From Bacillota bacterium (GTDB taxonomy: Bacteria > Bacillota > SHA-98 > Ch115), in contig JABLXA010000024.1 of the NCBI GenBank assembly GCA_013178415.1, positions 1-44,301 of the forward strand: DNA of 44,301 nt, in the 5' to 3' direction. A model generated the notes under the pieces. That model saw nothing but the letters and a program-made list of their open reading frames with translations, was not told the DNA's origin and did not search any database. The position numbers and the translations under genes were made by a program. Positions 23,981-31,623 of the stretch are shown in pieces. How positions within the stretch are numbered: the stretch's first letter is position 1; every line of letters starts with the position of its first letter.

Positions 23981-24798
23981 CTACCCCTCAAAAGCGGCTG
24001 GTATCACCTGGGTCAATGTGGTGGCTATGAGATTGCGCCCGGCCTCAAAGTGACCGGGCTTCAGACTCTCAAGGCAAAGTTCGTCCCATGTCAGGTGAAG
24101 AAGAAGAGGTTTAGGGGGAATAAAGGTCCCCTGGCCCAGGCTGGTTTGTAGTATGATGTTAGCCCATAGATCCGTCGCGCCCGGAAATGGTGGAATGAAA
24201 GTACCTGCCGCAATCGATTGTTCTGTAGCCTGAGCGATCTGCTGCTTTAAAGACGGGAAGCCTGCTTTACCACAGAAGATGTAATCTGCATAGATGGGCC
24301 TCTTGTCGTCAGCGGAATAAAGGATGTCATAACTCTCCCCCGATCCCACTAAAGTGGTGAAGTTCATCTCACCGGCTGTCCGTGGGTTGGCATCCTTGCC
24401 GACTATCATACCATGCCAGCCGTGAACATGGAACGGTACCGGTTGATAGCCGATGTTTATCATGCGTAGCAGGAATTTGTCAGGTGGTCTACGAGTAGCG
24501 GGATCCCCTGTTGATACCTTTACATAGCTTTCATATCCGTCTGGAATGCTATACCCGAAGTCGGGCTCTAGCGATGTGGGCAGAGTCGTTGGCAGCGGGG
24601 TGTCCGGAAAGGCACGCCCGTTGTTGCCGGACCTGTAGGCACGCCGGAGGGTATCGGTTGGACCTTGAACAGGCCGCCGACGAAGCCGAAAACATATATT
24701 CGCTTACGCGGCTCGGTCCCTGTGGGACCCGTTGGGAGATTGATGAAACCATCTGTGGCAAAGAGGTTATAGAATAGCCTCTTAGACAAGGGTTTCAC
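23981..24798 (-). pseudogene. Multicopper oxidase with the central cupredoxin region deleted
   Basis: The N-terminal part from GTG 24798 (or TTG 24789, better spaced after AAAGGGGG) gives DGFINLPTGPTGTEPRKRIY and VFGFVGGLFKVQPIPSGVPT. Then, in another frame, GRAFPDTPLPTTLPTSLEPD, GYESYVKVSTGDP, FLLRMINIGYQPVPFHVHGW and HGMIVGKDANPRTAGE. The change of frame falls at about 24615-24640. The block that normally lies between, with HxHG and HCHVE copper ligands, is absent, as are the C-terminal copper motifs. Only HVHGWH remains. It would not bind the full copper set, hence a pseudogene. Confidence 0.65.
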
Positions 24799-24892
24799 CC
24801 CCTTTGTAGTCTATTGGCCAAATGATCACGCCTTACTCTCCAATTTACATATGAAGACTATATCTCATCGGTGCTGCCTTTTATACTAAGTA

Positions 24893-24952
24893 ACCAGGGC
24901 GTCAGCACTGCACTTCGCGGGAGGATCTTGACAGATCCAGAGAAGCCCTGGT
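24893..24952. repeat. Nested inverted repeat, possible structured RNA or element end
   Basis: ACCAGGGC (24893-24900) pairs with GCCCTGGT (24945-24952), eight pairs. Inside, GGATCT (24923-24928) pairs with AGATCC (24933-24938) around a TGAC loop. No gene is supported between 24799 and 25224. The family is unknown; it could be a regulatory RNA or the end hairpin of a mobile element. Confidence 0.4.
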
Positions 24953-25224
24953 AGTTGGTGAACCTTTCACGGCAAAGTCCTTGATTCTGAAGCCTCATTC
25001 AGAAGGGACAGCCCATACGGGTGGACTGCCCCAAATACCACGCATCCAAAGGTGTATCTGACCTGTCAGGCAATGGTCAACCCCATTCATTGGTGGTAAG
25101 GACCATCGGCATAAAACTCGTTACCTAAAGCAAAAGGTAGGGCGTTGCCGCTATGTTGTCTCAATGGGCGTCTCCGCCCCACCTATATGCGTCTATCTGG
25201 ACTACAGTCCAGCATAGACAGCCA

Positions 25225-25560
25225 CTATGGGTCTACCTGTACCGCGCCAAATTCGACGCTGCAAACTCTGTTAAGTGGGATGATAATTGCCCGGACAACT
25301 TCCTTTTCTACCAATTCCCCGCCACTTATTGTCTTCACCAAGATGCATCCATTATTAAAGCCTACCAAGATCAGAAGCCCATCAACTATCGTCAGGATCC
25401 TTGCGTTCAGGGCTTTCTTGCAGCAATCGTCACATTCAAATTCGACGGCAACGCACTGATCGAAGGGATCACCGAAGGCCTCAATACACTCGAGTTCCTT
25501 GATTGCCCTGAGTAACGGTTCGGTGAAGACTCCGGTGTTTCCTACTTCTACCTCTTCCAT
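25225..25560 (-). CDS. Hypothetical protein, 111 residues
   Basis: ATG at 25560 with AGAGGGGG about nine bases upstream. The product contains FECDDCCKKALNARILTIVD, GLLILVGFNNGCILVKTISG and AIIIPLNRVCSVEFGAVQV, a beta-rich Sm-like or DUF2642-like pattern, with a CDDCC cysteine cluster. No membrane segment. The ribosome site and leader (GGGGRTTTATACAATG) are nearly the same as those of the small gene at 26730-26930. I do not recognise the function. Confidence 0.55.
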   Translation of the reverse strand: MEEVEVGNTGVFTEPLLRAIKELECIEAFGDPFDQCVAVEFECDDCCKKALNARILTIVDGLLILVGFNNGCILVKTISGGELVEKEVVRAIIIPLNRVCSVEFGAVQVDP

Positions 25561-25812
25561 TGTATAAATCCCCCTCTATTCTCGACCACGCCGCTGGGAT
25601 TGGTCGATGCGACAGTTACAGAGCTAGCAGGACTCTGCGTTAATAGAATATGTGTAGAGTCTGAGATATGTTACCTGTCTGAGCTTGCCCACGAGCTCCT
25701 GCACCGGGGCCCTGAGAGCGGCGGCCTCAGCAGGGAACAGAAGAGATAGAGGCCGAGACGGTAGCGTTCGTTGTATGCTCGCACTTCGGAATAAATAAGG
25801 TGGACCCCAATA

Positions 25813-26349
25813 TCAATACTCAATGCCCCGTCGAGCCTCTATCCCCCTATCCATAGGATGTTTTATGGGAACCATTTCAGTAACAAGATCCGCAAGCTCA
25901 ATTATCGCTGGAGGCATATTCCGCCCTGTTAGCACCACCTCGACTTTAGGGGGCTTTTGGGCCAGCAGCGTCATCACATCCTCGAGCCCGACAAGGCCAA
26001 GATTCACCGCATGACTTATTTCATCCAGGACGATGAGATCATACGAATGAGATGCAAAATCCATACCGGCAGCTGCGAGGCCACTGCGGGCAAGTGCCTT
26101 CTCTTCCTCGTCCGGCTGTCTTCCTATTATGAATCTCCCGCTCCCAAATTGGCTCACTACGAGGTTCGGCTGTAAAGGCTCAACGGCTCTTATCTCGCCG
26201 GTCGCCTTGCCTCCTTTCAAAAACTGGATGAAATGGGTCTTGAGGCCCCACCCTGCCGCTCGGAGCGCAAGGCCCAATGCAGCCGTGGTCTTGCCCTTTC
26301 CATCCCCGGTATAAACCTGAATCAGGCCGCGTTTGAGATGCTCCGCCAT
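25813..26349 (-). CDS. cobO: Cob(I)alamin adenosyltransferase, CobO/BtuR (CobA) type
   Basis: A 178-residue protein with P-loop VYTGDGKGKTTAALGLALRA near residues 12-31, then FIQFLKGG, DLIVLDEISHAVNLGLV and EVVLTGRNMPPAIIELADLV, all landmarks of the CobA/CobO/BtuR family. Length is typical (170-200). It transfers adenosyl from ATP to corrinoid Co(I) in adenosylcobalamin synthesis or salvage. AAGGAGA lies about nine bases before the ATG. No other cobalamin gene is nearby and I find no cobalamin riboswitch box upstream (26350-26729), so this is a stand-alone copy. Confidence 0.93.
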   Translation of the reverse strand: MAEHLKRGLIQVYTGDGKGKTTAALGLALRAAGWGLKTHFIQFLKGGKATGEIRAVEPLQPNLVVSQFGSGRFIIGRQPDEEEKALARSGLAAAGMDFASHSYDLIVLDEISHAVNLGLVGLEDVMTLLAQKPPKVEVVLTGRNMPPAIIELADLVTEMVPIKHPMDRGIEARRGIEY

Positions 26350-26729
26350 GATCCTGTTCTCCTTTCGGGATAGTCCTAATGCCAGCCGCCAATGCCCTTC
26401 GTCCCCGTGAGAGCGTGGAGAGTCCTTCGCCCGCCCGGCGATTTTTCATATGAGGAACCTGCCGGGAGACCGCACGAGATAAACATGGCAGGCGGCGCTA
26501 TCTTTCGATGTCGAATTTGGCTATTTGCAGTGTCATCCTACTCATTAGTTTAGCAGATGCTCCCAGTACTCACAAGGAGCCCTAGCGGGCGATGCCAGAT
26601 CTTAACAAGAAAGCCGAGTAGGGGGCAATGATCCACCCTACCCGGCACCGTTGGGATATCTAGAGCGATATGTGGCGCCAATTAGGCACCTTATTGCCTT
26701 TCGATCTGCAATCTATACATTTATATGCA
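26350..26729. other. Intergenic stretch, no gene supported
   Basis: About 380 bases between cobO and the small membrane gene. Only the cobO ribosome site is identifiable. I looked for a B12 box and a terminator T run and saw neither. Confidence 0.45.
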
Positions 26730-26930
26730 CTATCGGAAAGCGACCCTTATAAGCCACCAGAGCACTCCTGCCAAGCCCACCAATATGGATGACAAGAAGA
26801 GGATCGTTCCCCAATCCGGGGCTCCCTCATTGGAGTGTGAAGAATTCTCCCCGGACCGTGAGGAATTCTGCGCTGATCGTGAAAGATCTTCCGCGCGGGT
26901 TCTATTTTCCCGACGGTCTTTGTTAGCCAT
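26730..26930 (-). CDS. Small membrane protein with Ser/Arg/Asn-rich head, 66 residues
   Basis: ATG at 26930 follows AGGGGG at nine bases' spacing. The hydrophilic head has near-repeats (SRSAQNSSRSGENSSHSNEG), then one membrane segment, WGTILFLSSILVGLAGVLWW, and LIRVAFR. Such a C-tail-anchored layout occurs in sporulation and envelope small proteins, but no family is recognised. It overlaps the tail of a longer frame, 26747-27355, so one of the two tails is not translated as read. Confidence 0.5.
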   Translation of the reverse strand: MANKDRRENRTRAEDLSRSAQNSSRSGENSSHSNEGAPDWGTILFLSSILVGLAGVLWWLIRVAFR

Positions 26931-27355
26931 TGTATAAACCCCCTATAGAGTTGATGGAATATCATCGATGAATTACCGGCAACAGGGGGTTTATATTTGC
27001 TCTGGTTGAAATACGAATCAAGGAAATACATGGCAGTTGTCAAGATATAGGGACCCGACCTTGAGCAAAGGTGGATCTCATGATGGTCCTCGCCGGACAC
27101 CATGCACAGGGCCAGAAGGCCTGCATGTTCATTGAATAGGGCCCACCTCCATGTGGGATTTTGATTCCTGGATAGGGCTGGGCTATCGGCAAGAGGCATG
27201 TCCTCGAGATAAGCTAATGAGTAAGGTGAGTGAATGATATCTCGATTGAGATAGGAAGAACCTATAGTCAACTGAAGGGAGCATAAAGCGACAATCGATA
27301 AGATAAGAGCAATGCCCCTTGTGGGGTTGGCAGGAGATACTGGCAGCACTCTCAT
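26747..27355 (-). CDS. Hypothetical protein with N-terminal signal/membrane segment
   Basis: ATG at 27355 follows AAAGAGGG closely; the frame extends upstream to 27451 but without a site. The front has a signal-type segment NPTRGIALILSIVALCSLQL, then an outside part with HAGLLALCMVSGEDHHEIHL and GPYILTTAMYFLDSYFNQSK. From about 26930 leftward the frame runs antiphase over the small membrane gene, and those residues look non-native, so the real gene probably ends earlier through a frameshift or the overlap is genuine. Function unknown. It lies next to the sugar gene block. Confidence 0.35.
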   Translation of the reverse strand: MRVLPVSPANPTRGIALILSIVALCSLQLTIGSSYLNRDIIHSPYSLAYLEDMPLADSPALSRNQNPTWRWALFNEHAGLLALCMVSGEDHHEIHLCSRSGPYILTTAMYFLDSYFNQSKYKPPVAGNSSMIFHQLYRGFIQWLTKTVGKIEPARKIFHDQRRIPHGPGRILHTPMREPRIGERSSSCHPYWWAWQECSGGL

Positions 27356-27447
27356 TTGTCCCTCTTTCCGTTCACATCCACCTGACCTGGCATACCAGCT
27401 CCAATAAATGCAGGGGAGCCACCTGTCCAACATGTGATATTCCATAA

Positions 27448-28320
27448 TCAAGGCGCCGTCGAATCCCAGACCTCTCTCAGGAAATCAATAGCCTTTTCCG
27501 TTTCACCCTCGAAATCAACCAGCCTGCATTCTATGGACACCCGCTCTCCATAGCCTATGGATCTAAGCTTGCTGAAAAAGCCCTTGTAATCGTATGAACC
27601 GCTTCCTGGATACAGACGTCCGGTGTCAGCCACATGTACATGTGCCAGGAGTCCTTTGGCAGCCTCCAGAACGCTGAATCTTTCTTTTTCTTCTTCCATA
27701 TGATAGAAATCAGCAAGCACTTTGACTTCAGGTCGATTGACTCTTATCGCAAGCTCAACAGCCTCTAGGACCCCATTTATGATGTTTGATTCTCTTCTAT
27801 TAAGCGGCTCGATAGCCAGGACAATCCCGTGAGTGGCAGCTATATCGCCCGCCATGTTGAGAAAGTGGACAAGCTGTTCTTCCGCACGTTCCCGGCTGAA
27901 ATCCTCAGGGACCCGCCTCGCCCCTCCGCTTCCAAACACGATGCGCTCGCCACCCATCTCGCCAACTCGACGGATTGCGCGTTCTAGATATTCTCTGATG
28001 CTTTCTTCGTTCACTTCTGGCCCGACCAGCCTGATGGACGGGGGGATGAAGCCATTGAAAGCCTCAGGGACAAGCCCGGCCTCATGGACGACTTCCTTGA
28101 GTTTCTGGTATTCATCGTCGGAAATGGGACCGGCAACAGTCCCGACGCTAAACTCCACGAAGTCATAACCCACCCTCTTGAGATGAAGAATCCGCCTTCT
28201 GAGTCGGTCAAGCTGCTCCTCAAAAGAGAATTCCGGCGCCTGCCCCGCCTCCTTCGGTTCTCGCTGAGCTCTCGACGCATATGGCCCCAGATTCACGCAG
28301 CACCCGAATCTCACGGCCAT
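27448..28320 (-). CDS. Sugar phosphate isomerase/epimerase-like TIM barrel (AP endonuclease 2 fold)
   Basis: A 290-residue protein with KRVGYDFVEFSVGTVAGPIS, GGERIVFGSGGARRVPED, HGIVLAIEPLNRRESNIING and EVKVLADFYHMEEEKERFSV. The E (IEPLNR), D/H (DFYH), H (HVHVAD) and final E (VSIECRL) are the usual metal ligands of xylose-isomerase-like TIM barrels (IolE/IolI/LgdB class). GGGAGGAGG precedes the ATG. It is the last of five sugar enzymes on this strand, 52 bases after the first dehydrogenase. It probably acts on a keto- or aldo-sugar; substrate unknown. Confidence 0.85.
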   Translation of the reverse strand: MAVRFGCCVNLGPYASRAQREPKEAGQAPEFSFEEQLDRLRRRILHLKRVGYDFVEFSVGTVAGPISDDEYQKLKEVVHEAGLVPEAFNGFIPPSIRLVGPEVNEESIREYLERAIRRVGEMGGERIVFGSGGARRVPEDFSRERAEEQLVHFLNMAGDIAATHGIVLAIEPLNRRESNIINGVLEAVELAIRVNRPEVKVLADFYHMEEEKERFSVLEAAKGLLAHVHVADTGRLYPGSGSYDYKGFFSKLRSIGYGERVSIECRLVDFEGETEKAIDFLREVWDSTAP

Positions 28321-28372
28321 CCTGCCTCCTCCCTTTCTGGGAAAGGCTCGCTCATATAGCAGCGGCTTTCCC

Positions 28373-29440
28373 CTATTCCGCCCAGGAAAGCTCTATTTCC
28401 CTTCCCGTTCTGGCCGATTCATAGATGGCGAGGATTATCCTTACTGCATCCCTACCCTCTTCGCCCATTATCATAGGCCTTCTGCCTTCTCGAATAGCAT
28501 TCACCATATCTTGAATCTGGATAAAATGCAGGTTGCTCCCGATTCCTCCTGGGTCGGCACTCCCAGAGGCTCCACCACCTGTGCCATATTGTGAGAGCAC
28601 TTCCTGCTCTTCCTCCTTTTCCCTTTCGCCCTTGATCCTCCAAGTCACTATTCTATTGTTCGTCATATAGATACTGCCATTTTCACCATGGATCTGGACA
28701 GTGGTATCAAGCCCTGGGTATGCGCATGTGGTGCCTATTATTGTTCCCACTGCACCGTTCTTGAAAGTCACCAGGGCCACGCCAAGGTCCTCGGTCTCGA
28801 TCTTATGCGCGAAGATGCCGGTCTTGGCGAAGACAGATTTCACTGGCCCCATGAACCACTGAAAGAGATCTATGGTGTGGATGGACTGATTCATGAGAGA
28901 TCCGCCGCCATCCATTGCCCATGTCCCGCGCCAGCCACCGGCATCGTAATACTCTTGGGTCCTGTACCACTTAACCTGCGCATTGCCTGTAATCAACCGG
29001 CCCAAACGCCCAGAGGCCACTGTCTCTCTGATCTTCCGATTTGCCGGCGCCATCCTGTTCTGGAATACAGCGCCCAACATCACACCATTCTCTCTGCATG
29101 CCCTTATCATGGCGTCGATCCTTTCAAGCTTGATATCGAGAGGCTTTTCGCAGAAAACATGCTTCCCGGCGCTAGCGACATCTATGGCTATATCAGCATG
29201 CATTCCGCTTGGCGTGCACACACTCACCACATCTATGTCGTCCCGCTCAAGCATTTTCTTATAGTCAGTATAGGCCTCGCAACCAAGTTCTTCCGCCACA
29301 GAATGAAGACGTGCCTCGTCGATATCACATACAGCTACTAATTTACAGTTCTCAGCCTGCGACGCACACTTCGCATGCAGTTTACCGATTCCCAATCCTA
29401 TGACAGCATAGCCCACTGTATCAGGCTTCACTCTCGCCAT
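28373..29440 (-). CDS. Gfo/Idh/MocA-family sugar dehydrogenase
   Basis: Start taken at ATG 29440 (MARVKPDTVGYAVIGLGIGK), with AGGGGTGA upstream; the frame extends further but without support. Rossmann motif GLGIGKLHAK, then VVSVCTPSGMHADIAIDVAS and GKHVFCEKPLDIKLE, the EKP signature with the catalytic Lys. A second motif, GGWRGTWAMDGGGSLMNQSI HTIDL, carries the Asp/His pair. These NAD(P) enzymes oxidise or reduce sugars and inositols, often at C3. Length, 355 residues, is normal. It is transcribed between two TIM-barrel genes. Confidence 0.9.
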   Translation of the reverse strand: MARVKPDTVGYAVIGLGIGKLHAKCASQAENCKLVAVCDIDEARLHSVAEELGCEAYTDYKKMLERDDIDVVSVCTPSGMHADIAIDVASAGKHVFCEKPLDIKLERIDAMIRACRENGVMLGAVFQNRMAPANRKIRETVASGRLGRLITGNAQVKWYRTQEYYDAGGWRGTWAMDGGGSLMNQSIHTIDLFQWFMGPVKSVFAKTGIFAHKIETEDLGVALVTFKNGAVGTIIGTTCAYPGLDTTVQIHGENGSIYMTNNRIVTWRIKGEREKEEEQEVLSQYGTGGGASGSADPGGIGSNLHFIQIQDMVNAIREGRRPMIMGEEGRDAVRIILAIYESARTGREIELSWAE

Positions 29441-29584
29441 CTTCCGATCACCCCTAAAGATATAGATAGTCTTCCATCGGATGAATGAATGTCGTTGGAT
29501 ACTGGGATCGTGGGGCTTGACATGAATCGCCGAACCCCTCGCAATAGAAGCGAGGGGTCCCATACAGATCTTTTCCCAGCAGAC

Positions 29585-30361
29585 CTATTTCCCCATTGCC
29601 CTCAGCCTATCCAGGCATACCTTCACCGCTTCGAGCGGCGGATAAAGGTCGCTCTCGTATTCCACAATATACCATTCCGTATTACCTTGTGTTTCACATA
29701 GATGGAAGATTTCGCTCCATGGTACGTCATCCTCGCCGATCATGGTGCGATAACCATTCCGCGGATCGTCCTTTCCGAGTCGCTTGGAATAGGGTTTGAG
29801 ATGCACGGTCCTTCCTCGGCCAGGATATCGCTTCAAGATCGCCACCAGGTCAGCGCCGCCATATAGCGCATTCCCCATGTCAAGCTGCATTATGACATCC
29901 TTCTTGGTGTTGGAAAAGAAAGTATCCCATGGCTCTTCACCATCGAGGGGCTGGAATTCAACATAATGATTGTGATACCCGGTGAACATCCCATGCGGAG
30001 CCAGTTTATCAGCCAGACGATTGAAAAAGTCGGCGAGTTTGAGCCAATCAGTGCGCGAGGTGCGTAGGTTTTCCGGAATTCCTGGGATAATGATGAAGCG
30101 ATTACCTAGTTTTTTGTTGAATGCAATGGTCTCCTCGAGTTTAACGTCCTGGACCAATTCAAACGGGGTGTGCCAACCGCAGCATGTCAAACCCAATTCG
30201 TCCAACAGGGCCCTTAGTTCTTCCGCAGGATGCTTTGGATAGCCGGCGAATTCTACGCCTTCGTAACCCATGTCCGCTACAGCCTTCAAGGTGCCTCTCA
30301 GATCCTTCTCCAAGTCATGCCGGACAGAGTATAGTTCCAGACCGATCGGTATCCTTGCCAT
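29585..30361 (-). CDS. Sugar phosphate isomerase/epimerase-like TIM barrel
   Basis: ATG at 30361 follows AAGGAGG, giving 258 residues: MARIPIGLELYSVRHDLEKD, DMGYEGVEFAGYPKHPAEEL, GMFTGYHNHYVEFQPLDGEE and MQLDMGNALYGG. HNHxxEF, the metal Asp in QLDMGN, VHLKPY and the final EYES are the xylose-isomerase-like ligands; LELYSVR is the typical opening of the 3-keto-glycoside hydrolase/LgdB-type branch. It lies 99 bases downstream of the next TIM-barrel gene and is likely co-transcribed. Confidence 0.88.
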   Translation of the reverse strand: MARIPIGLELYSVRHDLEKDLRGTLKAVADMGYEGVEFAGYPKHPAEELRALLDELGLTCCGWHTPFELVQDVKLEETIAFNKKLGNRFIIIPGIPENLRTSRTDWLKLADFFNRLADKLAPHGMFTGYHNHYVEFQPLDGEEPWDTFFSNTKKDVIMQLDMGNALYGGADLVAILKRYPGRGRTVHLKPYSKRLGKDDPRNGYRTMIGEDDVPWSEIFHLCETQGNTEWYIVEYESDLYPPLEAVKVCLDRLRAMGK

Positions 30362-30460
30362 CTGCCATTCCTCCTTACCAGACTTCCGGCGATCACCCAT
30401 GCATGCCGGATTTTCATCCCCCGCATCTCGCCGCATCTCGCCTATTCTCCCGTATCTCGC

Positions 30461-31447
30461 CTATTTCTTCATTGCCTCATCAAATGCCATCCTTGAAGGT
30501 GTGAAGCAGAGCTTCTTCACGAATTCCAGCGCTTCCTTTGCTCCAAACTCACGGTCCATGCCGCTGTCTTCCCATTCCACAGAAAGGGGCCCACTGTAAT
30601 CCATGGCATTGAGCTCACGGATTACCTCCTCGAAGTTGACATTGCCATGCCCGAGGGAGCGGAAATTCCATCCTCTGCGATTATCACCAAACGGCAAGTG
30701 CGAACCAAGTATACCTGCCCTTCCGTCCAAAGTAATTGCAACGTCTTTCATGTGCACGTGATAGACACGATCCCTAAACTCTCGCAAGAAGAGGTGTGGG
30801 GTGACTCCCTGCCAGAGGAGATGGCTTGGATCGAAGTTGAGTCCCAGTGTTGGTCGATGATTGAAAACCTCAAAGAGGCGCTGCGTGGTATAGAAGTCAT
30901 AAGCAATCTCTGTGGGGTGCACTTCGAGGGCGAACTTGATTCCATTGCGATCGAATTCATCCAGGATGGGAGTCCAAAGCTCAAAGATTTCCTGGTAAGC
31001 TGCCTCGATCATCTCGTCTGGGGTCTGCGGAAATGAGTAGAAGAATTTCCAAATTGGAGAGCCTGTGAATCCAGTGACCACATAACACCCCATGTTCTTG
31101 GCGGCTCGCGCCGTATACTTCATTTCCTCAATTCCCCACTCACGGATCCTAGCGGGGTCGCCTTTCACAGACGCGGGCGCAAAGTTGTCTAGACGCTTGT
31201 CATAAAGATCTCCTACGCACTGGCCGGCGAGATGCGCCCCCAGCGCCCAGCATTTTAGGTTATATTTGCTCAAGATGGCCTTTCTCTCGGCCACATAATC
31301 GGGATCCTCTGCTGCTTTCCTTACATCCATATGATCTCCCCAGCAGGCGATTTCCAGGCCATCATATCCCATCTCGCTCGCCTTTTTGCATATCTCCTCG
31401 AAGGTCAAATCCGCCCACTGCCCGGTAAACAAAGTTATGGGTCTCAT
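30461..31447 (-). CDS. Sugar phosphate isomerase/epimerase-like TIM barrel, larger member
   Basis: A 328-residue protein starting MRPITLFTGQWADLTFEEIC with GGGAGGTG before the ATG. Further landmarks: MGYDGLEIACWGDHMDV, GIKFALEVHPTEIAYDFYTT, LGLNFDPSHLLWQGVTP, RVYHVHMKDV and GPLSVEWEDSGMD. EVHP, D/H in FDPSH, H in HVHMKD and E in SVEWED are the metal ligands. About 40 residues longer than the other two in this cluster. Resembles proteins annotated near myo-inositol and keto-sugar catabolism. First of the isomerase genes after the second dehydrogenase. Confidence 0.9.
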   Translation of the reverse strand: MRPITLFTGQWADLTFEEICKKASEMGYDGLEIACWGDHMDVRKAAEDPDYVAERKAILSKYNLKCWALGAHLAGQCVGDLYDKRLDNFAPASVKGDPARIREWGIEEMKYTARAAKNMGCYVVTGFTGSPIWKFFYSFPQTPDEMIEAAYQEIFELWTPILDEFDRNGIKFALEVHPTEIAYDFYTTQRLFEVFNHRPTLGLNFDPSHLLWQGVTPHLFLREFRDRVYHVHMKDVAITLDGRAGILGSHLPFGDNRRGWNFRSLGHGNVNFEEVIRELNAMDYSGPLSVEWEDSGMDREFGAKEALEFVKKLCFTPSRMAFDEAMKK

Positions 31448-31483
31448 CTGCTACACACCTCCCGAAATTGCCGGCTACAAGCC

Positions 31484-31578
31484 CATATAGTCTACCTTCG
31501 TCATTTTTTGGCCTGGCCAGCTGCCATCATAGCTGACGGCTCCGCCAGCACCTACATATAGTCTATCCTCGCCATTTT
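31484..31578 (-). repeat. Imperfect direct repeat with two mini-frames
   Basis: A 24-base unit starting CATATAGTCTA occurs at 31484-31507 and again at 31555-31578, 71 bases apart, with about four differences. On the minus strand each copy opens an ATG mini-frame (MARIDYM stop; MTKVDYMGL stop). It lies between two genes of the sugar cluster. Possibly a duplicated leader; no function can be read. Confidence 0.4.
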
Positions 31579-31623
31579 CTAGCCGCCCAGCCACGGCTAA
31601 TGGCTAGTTGATCCATTGCTGAT

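Noticed and set aside
26350..26729. Possible cobalamin riboswitch before cobO
   Set aside because: No B12 box or the usual GCCACTG core was found.
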